36,258 nt of DNA from Sulfurospirillum sp. GTDB taxonomy: Bacteria > Campylobacterota > Campylobacteria > Campylobacterales > Sulfurospirillaceae. Made by a program: the position numbers and the translations under genes. Below, piece after piece: positions 16,625-25,350 of the stretch; positions within the stretch are counted from its first letter, which is position 1; the number at the start of each line of letters is the position of its first letter. The notes beneath the pieces were generated by a model. That model searched no databases and was not told the origin of the DNA. It saw only the letters and a list, made by a program, of their open reading frames with translations. The DNA is taken from contig JALSME010000102.1 in the NCBI GenBank assembly GCA_026987955.1, positions 1 to 36,258 on the forward strand, given 5' to 3'.

Positions 16625-17678
16625 TTTTTAGTCCTACTATTCTTTTATAAGAGTTTATTATCTTTTCTTCTCGAATTTCACCGTTTTTTACTGCTGATTT
16701 TATAATTTTAGTAACATCATTAATCACACTTGTATTTTTTGTAAAATAGCTTGAGTAAACCAAAACATCAACACCTGCATTTATAGCTAAGATTATACTA
16801 TTTTTAAAACCATATATATCACTTATTGCTTTCATATTCATATCATCACTAAAAACCACACCTTTAAATCCTAGCTTGCCTCTAAGAAGTCCCTCTATTA
16901 TTCTTTTAGATAGAGATGCTGGATACTTACTATCAAAAATATCAAGATTAATATGTCCAACCATGATAGCATCTACTTTTTCATACTTTATAAAATTATA
17001 ATATGGTTTTAACTCTCTATATTCCCAAGTTTTACTGACATCAGTTAGTCTTTTGTGCGAATCATTTAAAGCACTTCCATGACCTGGAAAGTGTTTCAAA
17101 ACACTAATTATACCAGCATCACTGCTAGCATTTAAAAATTCACTACTATAAGCTATGACAATCTCCTCATATGCTGAGTAACTTCTCTTTTTTGCACCAA
17201 TTGCTGGCGATTTTTGATTTATATTTAGATCAACAACAGGAGCAAAGTTTAGATTAAACCCATACTCTTTTAGCTCATCTGACATCTTTTTATAAATTTC
17301 ATAACTCTGTGCAAGTGTTCTATTTTTTGCTATATCTTCGGCCGATGGGTATGAGCTAAATCCATTTTTTTTATTTAGTCTTTGAACCTCTCCTCCCTCT
17401 TGATCAACAGCAATAAAAGGTGGGTATTTACTATCTTTGGGGCTTAAAAATGTAGTTAACTCTTTTAGCTGCTTAGGGCTTTGAATATTATTTGCAAAAA
17501 ACAGAACTCCGCCAACTTTTCCTTGTTCAATATCCACTTTAAGTTTTTTAACCCATTTTTCATCTGTTCTACTTCCACTTACTCCTACCATAATCATCTG
17601 TCCTATCATCTCATCTAGTGATGGTGACTTTGCAAAAAGTGTTGAAAATAGGAAGAAAAAGATAAATATATATTTCAT
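16611..17678 (-). CDS. nagZ: Glycoside hydrolase family 3 beta-N-acetylhexosaminidase
   Basis: Removes terminal N-acetylglucosamine, as in muropeptide recycling. The 355 residues carry the GH3 features AVDQEGGEVQRL, the KHFPGHG motif at 195-201 with the Asp206-x-His208 catalytic pair, MVGHI, and the nucleophile aspartate in VVFSDDMNMKAI (278-279). Unlike the cytoplasmic E. coli NagZ, it begins with a clear signal peptide (MKYIFIFFFLFSTLFAKS), so it is likely exported to the periplasm. It overlaps gpsA by one base (TAATG) and the degenerate dihydroorotase gene by 14. The symbol follows sequence family; the location argues for a somewhat different role. Confidence 0.88.
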   Translation of the reverse strand: MKYIFIFFFLFSTLFAKSPSLDEMIGQMIMVGVSGSRTDEKWVKKLKVDIEQGKVGGVLFFANNIQSPKQLKELTTFLSPKDSKYPPFIAVDQEGGEVQRLNKKNGFSSYPSAEDIAKNRTLAQSYEIYKKMSDELKEYGFNLNFAPVVDLNINQKSPAIGAKKRSYSAYEEIVIAYSSEFLNASSDAGIISVLKHFPGHGSALNDSHKRLTDVSKTWEYRELKPYYNFIKYEKVDAIMVGHINLDIFDSKYPASLSKRIIEGLLRGKLGFKGVVFSDDMNMKAISDIYGFKNSIILAINAGVDVLVYSSYFTKNTSVINDVTKIIKSAVKNGEIREEKIINSYKRIVGLKNGIN

Positions 17679-18562
17679 TATGCCAACAAGTCTTTCAAGC
17701 TTTGCTTAGGAGATTTACCGCCTAAAACAAGTGAAACTTCGCTTGCTATTGGTGTATATATTTCATGTTTTTTGGAAAGTTCTAATATAGCTTGAGTTGT
17801 AAATACGCCCTCTGCTACTTCTCCAAGCTCCTCTAAAATCTCATCTAAACTCTTCAATTTAGCTAAAGAAAAACCAACTCTATAGTTTCTTGAAAGCTCA
17901 CTTGAAGCTGTTAAAAACAGATCTCCTGCCCCACTAAGACCCAAAAATGTTTCATCATCTGCCCCAAAGAATTTACCAAACCTTCTCATCTCAATTAGAC
18001 CACGAGATATCAAACTTGCCCTTGCATTATTGCCAAGATTTAACCCATCACAAATACCACTTGCAATTGCTAAAACATTTTTATATGCCCCACAAATTTC
18101 AGCTCCTATTACATCACAAGATGTATATGTTTTCATAAAAGTAGGGAAAAAAGACGCAAACTCATCTGCTAAATCTTGATTTTTTGAGTTAATTACCACA
18201 CAAGTTGGAAGGGACTTCATAACCTCTGCTGCAAAAGATGGACCTGAAAGAAAAGAGAGATTTTTTTCAGGTATAAACTCTTTATAAATATCGTTTAAAA
18301 AAGCACCTGAACCTTTTTCTATGCCTTTTGCTGCAACTAAAATTTTTTGATTTGTGTACTTAAAATATTTTTTTAGCCACTGTCTTACTACTTGAGCAGG
18401 TAGTGCAACAACAAGATATTCGCACTCTAGTGCTTCTTTAAGTGAAACAAAATTTTCTATATTTTTTTTTGTTCTAGAGCTTATTTTACATCTATTATTT
18501 TGTGAAATAGCAAAATGAAGAGCTTGACCCCACTTTCCTGCACCTATAACTGCTATACTCAT
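17678..18562 (-). CDS. gpsA: NAD(P)-dependent glycerol-3-phosphate dehydrogenase
   Basis: Reduces dihydroxyacetone phosphate to sn-glycerol-3-phosphate for phospholipid synthesis. The 294 residues have the N-terminal dinucleotide motif GAGKWGQAL (the usual Ser is Lys here), VVALPAQVVRQW, AAKGIEKGSG, LSGPSFAAEV with the conserved segment after it, and the C-terminal catalytic region EICGAYKNVLAIASGICDGLNLGNNARASLISRG (shown split in the protein as EICGAYKNVLAI then GNNARASLI). GLSGAGDLFLT and SRNYRVG are also typical. It overlaps the RCK gene by 4 bases. Confidence 0.95.
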   Translation of the reverse strand: MSIAVIGAGKWGQALHFAISQNNRCKISSRTKKNIENFVSLKEALECEYLVVALPAQVVRQWLKKYFKYTNQKILVAAKGIEKGSGAFLNDIYKEFIPEKNLSFLSGPSFAAEVMKSLPTCVVINSKNQDLADEFASFFPTFMKTYTSCDVIGAEICGAYKNVLAIASGICDGLNLGNNARASLISRGLIEMRRFGKFFGADDETFLGLSGAGDLFLTASSELSRNYRVGFSLAKLKSLDEILEELGEVAEGVFTTQAILELSKKHEIYTPIASEVSLVLGGKSPKQSLKDLLA

Positions 18563-19245
18563 GCTATTGCCTTTTTAAATTTTTTTATATTACTTTTACT
18601 GCCAAGTATAATTAGAACATCATTTTCATCTATTTTATGATTAATTCCCTCAGCATAAAAGATAAATTTATCTCCTAATTCTCTATCTAATATACCTAAA
18701 AAAATAAGATTGTACTCTCTAAATATAGTTAAATCATTAAAATATGCTCCATCCAAGATTGAGCCCTTTGGGATTTCAATTTCATTCATTGAGAGTTTAT
18801 TACTTTGAAGTGTAAAAAGATTTAAAACTTCTGAAACTTTTGGCTTATCTATAATTCTAAAGGCTTTTAATGCCCCTACATTATATGGACTAATTGTACG
18901 ATTAGCCCCTGCTAAAAGCATCTTTTTTTCATCCTCTTTTTTATATATTAAAGTTAAAATTTTTAGTTTTTTATCCATGCTTCTAGCAGAAAGAGTTATA
19001 AAAAGATTTAAGCTGTCATTTGTTGATGTACAAAAAAGGACTTCCACATCACGCCCAATACCAACATCTTCGAGCATACTATCATCTCTAAATTCCGAGT
19101 GTCTAGCAAAAAAACCATCTTCATTTGCCTTTGCAACCTGAAGTGGATTTTCATCTATAATTTGTAAGTCATATTCAGCACCTACCAATAACTTTGCTAT
19201 CTCTCTACCAGTTTTTGAGTAGCCAAATAGTACGATTCTCATCAT
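18559..19245 (-). CDS. RCK (TrkA-type) nucleotide-binding regulatory protein
   Basis: Cytosolic regulator of K+ transport with an N-terminal Rossmann RCK_N domain (IVLFGYSKTGREIAKLL, about 3-20, then an acidic Asp at the end of strand 2) and a C-terminal RCK_C domain (about 145-228, ending in ENDVLIILGSKSNIKKFKK). The 228 residues have no membrane segment. It follows the K+ channel gene with an ATGATGA overlap, so the start is one of two adjacent ATGs. The channel already carries its own RCK domains, so this free copy may mix into the gating ring or serve a Trk/Ktr importer encoded elsewhere. Confidence 0.85.
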   Translation of the reverse strand: MMRIVLFGYSKTGREIAKLLVGAEYDLQIIDENPLQVAKANEDGFFARHSEFRDDSMLEDVGIGRDVEVLFCTSTNDSLNLFITLSARSMDKKLKILTLIYKKEDEKKMLLAGANRTISPYNVGALKAFRIIDKPKVSEVLNLFTLQSNKLSMNEIEIPKGSILDGAYFNDLTIFREYNLIFLGILDRELGDKFIFYAEGINHKIDENDVLIILGSKSNIKKFKKAIA

Positions 19246-20795
19246 GTAAACTGCCTTGTTATACTTTTCTTCACAGTATTAATGTTTTCTTTATTTCCAA
19301 TAACAACGACATCATCATTTACCTCAAACTTATACTCGTTACAATCTGGATTAAAAATAAAATTTCTGCTACTACCATTTTTTAAAATAGCAAGTGTTGT
19401 AATACTCATTTTATTTAATCCTATTTCTGAAATACTCTTCCCAACCATGCTACTACCATCAAATATATGTATTTCATCTAATGTTATATCACTTTTTCTC
19501 AGAATTATGTTCTCAATTGCATCAAACTTAACTGCATTACCAATATATTCAACGGCAACTTCTGCTACGGTTTCATATGGAAAAATTATAAAATCTGCCT
19601 TTGCAATTTTGAACTTTTTTCTATTTTCATCATTGTTTGCTCTTACTATTACTTCTATATCACTTTTTTCAGCTTTTATTGTTAACAAAATAGAAAGATT
19701 TAAAGCATCATTTTCAGTGGTAATTACAACTTTTTTGACATCATTTCTAAATACAATGTTATTAATTGCCACATAGTCAGCGGCATCTGCCTTCATATAT
19801 AAATACCCTAGTTCTTTTGCTTTTTCAATGCTTTCATCACTATTATCCACAACGATAAAATTTTTCTTATCTAAATGTAATTCACTACAAAGAGCCATGC
19901 CCATTCTTCCAAAACCAAAAACAACTATAAGCTCTGATAATTTACTAGCTTTTGAAAGTAGTTGATTTTCCCTGACTACCTCAATCTTATCTGAAAGCGC
20001 ATTTGTAACAATAGATGTAGCAAGGACTAAAATCCCAAAACCTCCTGCAACAAGAAAAAAAGTAAGGATTTTTCCAGTAAGTGTTACGGGAGTTATATCT
20101 CCATAACCAACTGTTGAGATTGTGATAATTGACCAATAAATAGCATCTATATATGATTTTATATTTGGATTGTTTCCAATACCTTCAAAAACATACATAA
20201 TAGTAGCTGACATAAATACCGCAAAAATACCAATAACAAAAAGAAAGTTAAACTCAAACTTTTTCTCACTTAAAATTTTAAAAAATATATTAATATTTTT
20301 TGTATATCTAAAAATCTTAAGCAATCTAAATATTAGAAAAACTCTAAGAATTCTAAGTGGTCTATAAGTAGGTAAGATTGCAAGAAGATCTATGATTGAC
20401 ATAGGTGAAAATATATATTTCATCTTTTGTCTAAATATGATTTTTATAATATCTATAAACTTTGGTCTCTTTTTAAGTTCTAATTGTTCTTCATGGTATT
20501 TTATAATTAGATATCTTAAATCATCGTGTATCCAAAACCTACCCAGCCACTCCAAAATAAATATCGATACTGCAACATTCTCAATGATTTCAAAATGATA
20601 ACTAAGATGATGTGCAATATCATATATAAGAATTGAAACAGTTAGAATAACTAAAAATATGATAAAAGCATCAAAATATGGCTTTATCTTGGACTTTTCA
20701 TTCTCAAGCAGATCATAAGCAAAACTCTTCACTCTTTTATAACTCTTTGATGAATCTAAAAGATATGCAAAAGAGACAATGAGTTTTGCAAGCAC
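19242..20795 (-). CDS. Voltage-gated-type potassium channel with RCK domains
   Basis: Six-helix K+ channel with a cytosolic gating domain, 517 residues. Helices S1-S3 fall at about 40-60, 70-88 and 128-143. An S4-like segment (145-164) carries regularly spaced arginines (RPLRILRVFLIFRLLKIFR). The pore loop has the selectivity filter TVGYGD at 228-233, then S6 (about 243-265). A RCK_N domain starts with VVFGFGRMGMAL (292-302), and a RCK_C domain ends the protein. The start is GTG four bases after the gatB stop; the next upstream alternative would lie inside gatB. It forms an overlapping pair with the free RCK protein. Confidence 0.9.
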   Translation of the reverse strand: MLAKLIVSFAYLLDSSKSYKRVKSFAYDLLENEKSKIKPYFDAFIIFLVILTVSILIYDIAHHLSYHFEIIENVAVSIFILEWLGRFWIHDDLRYLIIKYHEEQLELKKRPKFIDIIKIIFRQKMKYIFSPMSIIDLLAILPTYRPLRILRVFLIFRLLKIFRYTKNINIFFKILSEKKFEFNFLFVIGIFAVFMSATIMYVFEGIGNNPNIKSYIDAIYWSIITISTVGYGDITPVTLTGKILTFFLVAGGFGILVLATSIVTNALSDKIEVVRENQLLSKASKLSELIVVFGFGRMGMALCSELHLDKKNFIVVDNSDESIEKAKELGYLYMKADAADYVAINNIVFRNDVKKVVITTENDALNLSILLTIKAEKSDIEVIVRANNDENRKKFKIAKADFIIFPYETVAEVAVEYIGNAVKFDAIENIILRKSDITLDEIHIFDGSSMVGKSISEIGLNKMSITTLAILKNGSSRNFIFNPDCNEYKFEVNDDVVVIGNKENINTVKKSITRQFT

Positions 20796-20799
20796 TTTT

Positions 20800-22227
20800 C
20801 TAACCTAATCTATGTTTTAAAAGTTCATTAACTTTAGCTGGATTAGCTGTACCCTTACTAGCCTTCATAGTCTGCCCAACAAAAAAGCCAAATAATTTAT
20901 CTTTTCCAGCCTTGTACTGCTCAACTTTATCTCTATTTGCTTCAATAATAGTATCAATTAACTCCAATATTGCCCCATCATCGCTAACTTGTTTTAATCC
21001 AAGTTTTTCTATGGCCTCATCTACCTCTATACTATTTTTCATTAAAAAGTCTAGAACCTCTTTAGCCGCTTTTCCACTAATAGTTCCATCTTCTATGCGT
21101 TTTACTAAAGTTCCAAGCTTAATAGCATTTACAGGGGAATTTAAAATTGTGACATCACCACTCAGGCGAGCAAGAAGCTCAACTGTAAGCCAAGTAACAC
21201 TCATCTTAGCTCCCGCACCCTCTTTTATCATTGTTTCAAAAAAGTTAGCCATCTCAATAGCACTAGTAATAACAGCGGCATCGTACTCTTTTATACCATA
21301 TTCAGTAACAAATCTTTTTTTCTTTGCATCTGGCAGTTCAGGAATTTTACTATATTTTTCCATCATCTCATCTGGAATAATTACAGGAAGTAAATCAGGA
21401 TCAGGAAAATAGCGATACTCTGCACTATCTTCTTTTCCTCTCATGCTTACTGTTATTCCTCTTTCAACATTGTAAAGACGAGTCTCTTGAACCACTTCTG
21501 TTTCATAGACACCATCTTCCCAAGCTTCAGTCTGTCTAGTAATTTCAAATTCAATAGCTTTTTGTATAAATTTAAATGAGTTTAAATTTTTAATCTCAGC
21601 TCTTGTATAGAGTTTGGTATCTCCTTCTGGGCGAATAGAGATATTTACATCGCATCTAAAACTGCCCTCCTGCATATTTGCATCACTAATATCAAGATAT
21701 TTCAAAATAGCATGAACTTTTTTTAGGTATTTTAACACTTCATCTGCGCTTCTCATATCTGGTTCACTTACAATCTCAAGCAGAGGTGTTCCAGCACGAT
21801 TTAAGTCAACATGACTATATGCACCATAGTGAGTATTTTTACCAGCATCCTCTTCAAGATGAGCTCTTGTAATACCAATTGTTTTTTGAGACCCGTCTTC
21901 AAAATCTATAACAATCTCACCACCCTCAACAATAGGAATTTCAAACTGACTTATCTGATATCCCTTTGGAAGATCCGGATAAAAGTAATTTTTTCTATTA
22001 AAAATTGATTTTTTATGTACAGTTGCACCAATTGCCGTTCCAAATGCAATAGACTTTTTAACTGCCTCTACATTTAAAACAGGCAATGCACCAGGAAGTG
22101 CTAAACAAACCGGACATACATTTGTGTTTGGTTCATCTCCAAAACTAGTTGGACATGAACAAAATATCTTTGTTTTGGTATTAAGTTGAGTATGGACTTC
22201 AAGTCCAATTACTACTTCAAATTTCAT
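20800..22227 (-). CDS. gatB: Asp-tRNA(Asn)/Glu-tRNA(Gln) amidotransferase subunit B
   Basis: Transamidates mischarged Glu-tRNA(Gln) and Asp-tRNA(Asn) together with GatA and GatC. The 475 residues start with the hallmark [18 protein letters not shown], then the zinc-binding cysteines in CSCPTSF and [28 protein letters not shown] (recognised in parts), [10 protein letters not shown]-like [23 protein letters not shown], and a C-terminal YqeY-like tail with [16 protein letters not shown]. gatA and gatC are not in the window. It is preceded by the long non-coding stretch with the structured element and followed after 4 bases by the K+ channel. Confidence 0.96.
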   Translation of the reverse strand: MKFEVVIGLEVHTQLNTKTKIFCSCPTSFGDEPNTNVCPVCLALPGALPVLNVEAVKKSIAFGTAIGATVHKKSIFNRKNYFYPDLPKGYQISQFEIPIVEGGEIVIDFEDGSQKTIGITRAHLEEDAGKNTHYGAYSHVDLNRAGTPLLEIVSEPDMRSADEVLKYLKKVHAILKYLDISDANMQEGSFRCDVNISIRPEGDTKLYTRAEIKNLNSFKFIQKAIEFEITRQTEAWEDGVYETEVVQETRLYNVERGITVSMRGKEDSAEYRYFPDPDLLPVIIPDEMMEKYSKIPELPDAKKKRFVTEYGIKEYDAAVITSAIEMANFFETMIKEGAGAKMSVTWLTVELLARLSGDVTILNSPVNAIKLGTLVKRIEDGTISGKAAKEVLDFLMKNSIEVDEAIEKLGLKQVSDDGAILELIDTIIEANRDKVEQYKAGKDKLFGFFVGQTMKASKGTANPAKVNELLKHRLG

Positions 22228-22313
22228 CTAAATTACCTTACTTTATAAAATATCGAATAGAGACAAATCCAAGATTGTCTTTCATCTATGATTCCGCCAA
22301 GAGCGAAACAATC

Positions 22314-22585
22314 TATAGGGCACCTCTAAAAACCCTTATATCCTCAGAGTTAAAGAGAGAGGTAAGATTGTGCAGAACTTTTTTTGAGTCATAGCCTTAG
22401 CTATGGCGATGAAAAATTCTGTGCAAGATTGCTTCTCTCTTTGGCTCCCTGCGGGCATTATAGCAAATATGCTACTGCTTCGTTGAAATCATTTGAAGCT
22501 ACTAGTAGCTCCTGCATAATTTCGCCTTGCATTAGCAAATTTTCTATAAAGCTGAGGATATAAGGGTTTTTAGAGGTGCCCTATA
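22314..22585 (-). mobile_element. Structured inverted-repeat element, copy E1 (272 bp)
   Basis: The ends are a perfect 34-bp inverted repeat (22314-22347 with 22552-22585), TATAGGGCACCT inward. Inside are two arms. On the minus strand the first arm is closed by TTATAG...GCT with AGC...CTATAA (14 of 16 paired) and holds GCTAATGC, AGGC, GCTTCAAA, AACGAA and CAGTAGC. The second arm is closed by AAAGAGAGA with TCTCTCTTT and tipped by CATAGC-TAAG-GCTATG. There is no open reading frame of useful size and no transposase. It shares length, layout and motifs with the element at 34199. Strand is given as the one on which the shared motifs read forward; this is also the direction of gatB and of the upstream gene. 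Whether it acts as DNA (MITE-like) or as RNA is not known. Confidence 0.75.
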
Positions 22586-22683
22586 CTTATTTTACCATTT
22601 ATTTCTTTTAACTTCTCTAAACCTTTTAGATTCTCACCTGTTTGGTATGTTTAAATAGAATTAAAAGTTGTAGCACTTACACC

Positions 22684-22709
22684 AAGAAGCTCTACATGTA
22701 GAGCTTCTT
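22684..22709. repeat. Extended 26-bp perfect palindrome around CTCTACATGTAGAG, copy 4
   Basis: The 14-bp core (22690-22703) is extended six bases on each side into AAGAAG...CTTCTT, giving 13 perfect base pairs per arm with no loop. It is intergenic, 92 bases downstream of the small membrane protein gene. No T-run follows on either strand, so it is not a standard intrinsic terminator. Confidence 0.85.
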
Positions 22710-22800
22710 CTAAAGTATTTAATTGTGTTTAACCACTTTTCTAGCATGACTTTTAAGAATTTTTTGAAAATATTTTAGGGTTTAAATATAAAAAAATGGG

Positions 22801-23073
22801 TTAGTTACTAGATAGCTTTTCATCTATCTTTTCTAAAAGTTTTGTCTGTTTTTTTAGCTCTTCAAGCTTGTCACTCTGCTGATGTGCTACTTCAAAAACC
22901 ACAACAAAAAATAGCCCGCAAAGAGAGCCAATAAAAGCACCAATAAGAGCAGTAAAAAGACCAAAAGGGTACAGAAAAGAGAAGAAAGATGTAGCACCTA
23001 CAACTACAAGTGCCCAAGAGGCGCCTTGAAGTAGACTAATAAGTCTATCGTAGATACTACGGTTTTTTAACAT
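22801..23073 (-). CDS. Small membrane protein following atpB, unknown function
   Basis: A 90-residue product with two adjacent hydrophobic helices (about 17-36 and 38-60), rich in small residues (GASWALVVVGATSFF, ALIGAFIGSLCGLFF), and a charged helical C-terminal tail (HQQSDKLEELKKQTKLLEKIDEKL) that could form a coiled coil. It lies 9 bases after atpB and is clearly co-transcribed. From memory, C. jejuni has a small membrane protein gene (Cj1203c) in the same place. Two-helix proteins encoded beside Fo subunits elsewhere (AtpI) help c-ring assembly, so a role in ATP synthase assembly is conceivable, but I see no AtpI signature. Confidence 0.75.
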   Translation of the reverse strand: MLKNRSIYDRLISLLQGASWALVVVGATSFFSFLYPFGLFTALIGAFIGSLCGLFFVVVFEVAHQQSDKLEELKKQTKLLEKIDEKLSSN

Positions 23074-23082
23074 ACTATATGC

Positions 23083-23757
23083 TTAGTGGTCACTTATCTG
23101 AACTGCACTTGCAAGATAAACATATGTAAGAATCATAAATATAAATGCTTGCAAAAATGCCATAAAAGTTAGAAGTCCAAAAGGTACCATTGGTGCTACC
23201 CAAGGAGCAAGCATCAAGATAACCATAAGGAACATATCATCACCTTTTATGTTTCCAAAAAGACGAAAAGATAGAGATACAATTCTAGAAAGATGAGAAA
23301 CTATCTCAATAGGAAACATCAACGGAGCAAGAATTTTCATAGGTCCCATAAAATGACCAAAGTATTTAATAAAACCATTAACTCTAATTCCTTCATAGTT
23401 ATAATATATAAAAACAACTATTGCTAAAACAAGCGTCATGTTTACATTGCTTGTTGGTGATTCAAAACCTGGAATAATACCAATAAGATTACCAACTAAA
23501 ACAAGAAGTCCAATAGTTGCTATTAGAGGTAGATATTTTCTAGCAAGTTCAACACCTATAACATCCTTACCCATAGCAATAACGCCTTCAAGATAAGCTT
23601 CCATAATATTTTGTGCACCACTTGGTACAAGCTGCATTGCTTTTGTAGCTGCTTTTGCTATAGCTAAAACTATAATACCTACTAGTACAATATGAGCTCC
23701 GATTAGAAAATCATGATTGTGGCTAATAAGCCCTATAAATGTAAATACTTCACCCAT
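23083..23757 (-). CDS. atpB: F-type ATP synthase subunit a
   Basis: Membrane subunit that forms the proton half-channels against the c-ring. The 224 residues contain five to six membrane helices. The essential arginine is Arg165 in [16 protein letters not shown], with the conserved [18 protein letters not shown] earlier and a C-terminal [21 protein letters not shown] helix (described in parts). Short N-terminal tail ([11 protein letters not shown]) as in other Campylobacterota. The gene is far from any other ATP synthase genes in this window, consistent with the separated atpB of this phylum. Upstream is a TATAAT box and a GAAGGA ribosome-binding site. Confidence 0.96.
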   Translation of the reverse strand: MGEVFTFIGLISHNHDFLIGAHIVLVGIIVLAIAKAATKAMQLVPSGAQNIMEAYLEGVIAMGKDVIGVELARKYLPLIATIGLLVLVGNLIGIIPGFESPTSNVNMTLVLAIVVFIYYNYEGIRVNGFIKYFGHFMGPMKILAPLMFPIEIVSHLSRIVSLSFRLFGNIKGDDMFLMVILMLAPWVAPMVPFGLLTFMAFLQAFIFMILTYVYLASAVQISDH

Positions 23758-23787
23758 TACATTTGTCCTTCAAGTAAAATTTACGAG

Positions 23788-23793
23788 ATTATA
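23788..23793 (-). promoter_or_regulatory. Probable -10 box of the atpB operon
   Basis: On the minus strand GATATAAT lies about 30 bases before the atpB ATG, followed by AAGGA (complement 23766-23770) as ribosome-binding site. It sits in the 59-bp gap after the start of transcription from the upstream gene on the same strand has ended. An exact TATAAT at correct spacing is moderate evidence. Confidence 0.5.
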
Positions 23794-23816
23794 TCTTTAT
23801 TGGCATTAATCTTTGG

Positions 23817-24554
23817 TTAATCAATTATTTTTTCTTGCCCTAATCTATAAAGTGCAAAATCAAACCTTATAGGATCGGATAAATCTATCTTTTTAAATGC
23901 TTCTGTTAACTCTAAGACTGCTTTAAAGTCATACCCTTTTCTTGTGATCAAACCGAGCTTTTGTCCAACTTTAAATGTATGAGTATCAAGAGGTACTAAA
24001 AGATCTTTTGTTTCAACACTTTTCCAAAGTCCCATATCTAGATTGTCCTCTCTTACCATCCATCTTAGATACATATGCCATCTTTTATATGGTGATGTGA
24101 TTTTAGTTCCAGGAATTTTACCTATTAAAAACTCATAACCACGAGATCTGTAGGGATTTATATCATACATATAAGATATGACTTCATGTAAACCATCCAT
24201 GACATTGTGTTTTGTTTTGTAACCTTCATAGAACTTTTCTTCTATTGATATAGATTTTTTAACTAGTCTCATTGTTTTAAAAAACTCTGCAATATCTCTT
24301 TTGCTTTGAAACCTATAGTATGAATTTTCCAATATATTTTTATCATTTTCCAATAAACCAAAATCTAAACTATTTAAAAACTTAACTATAAGACCAGCAT
24401 TACCATAGGCAAAAAGAGCACATATGAGTGATATATACTCATCATTGTACCTTTTAGCTACTAAGAGAGGATCTGGTTTTTCATCTGTAAGTTCTTTAGT
24501 GCTATTTCTATTTTTGGCCTCTTTTATGAGCAAATTTTTGATTTTACTATTCAT
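23817..24554 (-). CDS. TIGR02757 / DUF2400 family protein
   Basis: A 245-residue soluble protein of a conserved family of unknown function. Family marks are YISLICALFAYGNAGLIVKFL near the N terminus, SPYKRWHMYLRWMVREDNLDMGLW (recognised in parts), and LLVPLDTHTFKVGQKLGL, an arrangement reminiscent of helix-hairpin-helix DNA glycosylases. FALYRLGQE at the C terminus is also typical. No biochemical role is established to my knowledge. It overlaps the ABC permease gene by 8 bases and is the last gene of the run that starts at flgI. Confidence 0.85.
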   Translation of the reverse strand: MNSKIKNLLIKEAKNRNSTKELTDEKPDPLLVAKRYNDEYISLICALFAYGNAGLIVKFLNSLDFGLLENDKNILENSYYRFQSKRDIAEFFKTMRLVKKSISIEEKFYEGYKTKHNVMDGLHEVISYMYDINPYRSRGYEFLIGKIPGTKITSPYKRWHMYLRWMVREDNLDMGLWKSVETKDLLVPLDTHTFKVGQKLGLITRKGYDFKAVLELTEAFKKIDLSDPIRFDFALYRLGQEKIID

Positions 24555-25350
24555 GTTGCTCTTTAGAATCTGTTTTTGTCTGTAGATAATCAGAGATATT
24601 AATCAGCGAATAAGTAACAATAAATATCATAAGACCTGGGAAGAAACTAAGCCACCAAGCTATGTCGATAACCTCTTTTCCTTCACTTAAAATTGTTCCC
24701 CAGCTTATCTGTGGTGGATTTATACCAATACCTAAAAAACTAAGTCCACTCTCCGCTAAAATAGCCCCACTTATACCAAAAGTAAAACTGATAAAAAATA
24801 TGGGTGCAAGAATTGGTGTAAAATATTTTAGTATAATTTTTAAAGAGTTTACATCTGCTATTTTTAAAATTTTTATGTATGGTGCATTTGAAATGGCAAA
24901 ACTTTCACTCCTAATCATACGGGCCATACCCATCCAACCTGTCACAGAAATAACAACTATAATAACCCATACAGACGCATTTACATAGCTCACTAATGCT
25001 AATAATAGAAAAAAAGTAGGAAATGTCAAAAATAAATCAATTAAAATTATAATAACTTTATCTGTTTTACCTTGAAAAAATCCTGCACTAACTCCTATAA
25101 TAAGTCCTGCTAAACTAGTTACAACTGCACTTACTAAGCCAATGATGAGAGAAATCTGTCCACCTTCCATAATTCTTGCAAGCAAATCCCTACCAAGCCT
25201 ATCTGTACCTAATAGATTATCCCATGAAGGTGGTAAAAGTATACTTTGTGGGTCTAATATATATGCAGAACCACTATATACTAAAGGTCCCAAGAAACAT
25301 AAAAGAAAAACACCAATAATAGATACAAAACTAAATAGCGGAAATTTCAC
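24547..25350 (-). CDS. Oligopeptide/dipeptide-type ABC transporter permease, DppC/OppC family
   Basis: Inner-membrane permease of a peptide, nickel or related importer. The 267 residues have an N-terminal helix, the OppC signature NLLGTDRLGRDLLARIMEGGQISL (in parts), five more helices, and the EAA-type loop RSESFAISNAPYIKILKIA that docks the ATPase. No DppB-like permease, ATPase or binding protein is present here, so its partners lie elsewhere. The start is GTG, overlapping the flgK stop by one base (TAGTG). Its place behind flagellar genes is odd and may be operon accretion. Confidence 0.88.
   Translation of the reverse strand: MKFPLFSFVSIIGVFLLCFLGPLVYSGSAYILDPQSILLPPSWDNLLGTDRLGRDLLARIMEGGQISLIIGLVSAVVTSLAGLIIGVSAGFFQGKTDKVIIILIDLFLTFPTFFLLLALVSYVNASVWVIIVVISVTGWMGMARMIRSESFAISNAPYIKILKIADVNSLKIILKYFTPILAPIFFISFTFGISGAILAESGLSFLGIGINPPQISWGTILSEGKEVIDIAWWLSFFPGLMIFIVTYSLINISDYLQTKTDSKEQHE

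Larger units (their letters stand above)
22228..22800. other. Long intergenic stretch between gatB and the atpB operon
   Basis: A 573-bp gap with no convincing gene. From left to right it holds an imperfect small hairpin (22261-22280, AGACAA and TTGTCT arms), the structured inverted-repeat element (22314-22585), an AT-rich stretch with a short chance-length open frame on the minus strand, a 26-bp perfect palindrome (22684-22709), and an AT-rich leader next to the 90-residue gene. The gatB promoter must lie either in 22228-22313 or within or upstream of the element. I see no certain -10 box and no tRNA. Confidence 0.7.

Noticed and set aside
19282-19776. A 164-residue open frame opposite the K+ channel
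   Set aside because: Shadow of the RCK domain coding sequence; no recognisable features.
20912-21412. A 166-residue open frame opposite gatB
   Set aside because: Antisense shadow of gatB; Ser/Ile/Phe-rich composition is what the reverse of that gene would give.
22261-22280. Hairpin AGACAA...TTGTCT before gatB as terminator or riboswitch
   Set aside because: Stem is short with a bulge, no T-run follows in the gatB direction, and no known leader motif is present.
22314-22585. E1 as a complete insertion sequence
   Set aside because: 272 bp without a coding frame; no convincing target duplication beyond the TA-rich palindromic ends.
22586-22663. Short minus-strand open frame reading TYQTGENLKGLEKLKEINGK and running into E1
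   Set aside because: Only about 26 codons, preceded at once by a stop and without a start codon. It could be a gene scrap cut by E1 but cannot be told from chance.
22684-22709. 26-bp palindrome as intrinsic terminator of the atpB operon
   Set aside because: No T-tract on either side and the same core lies inside coding sequences elsewhere.
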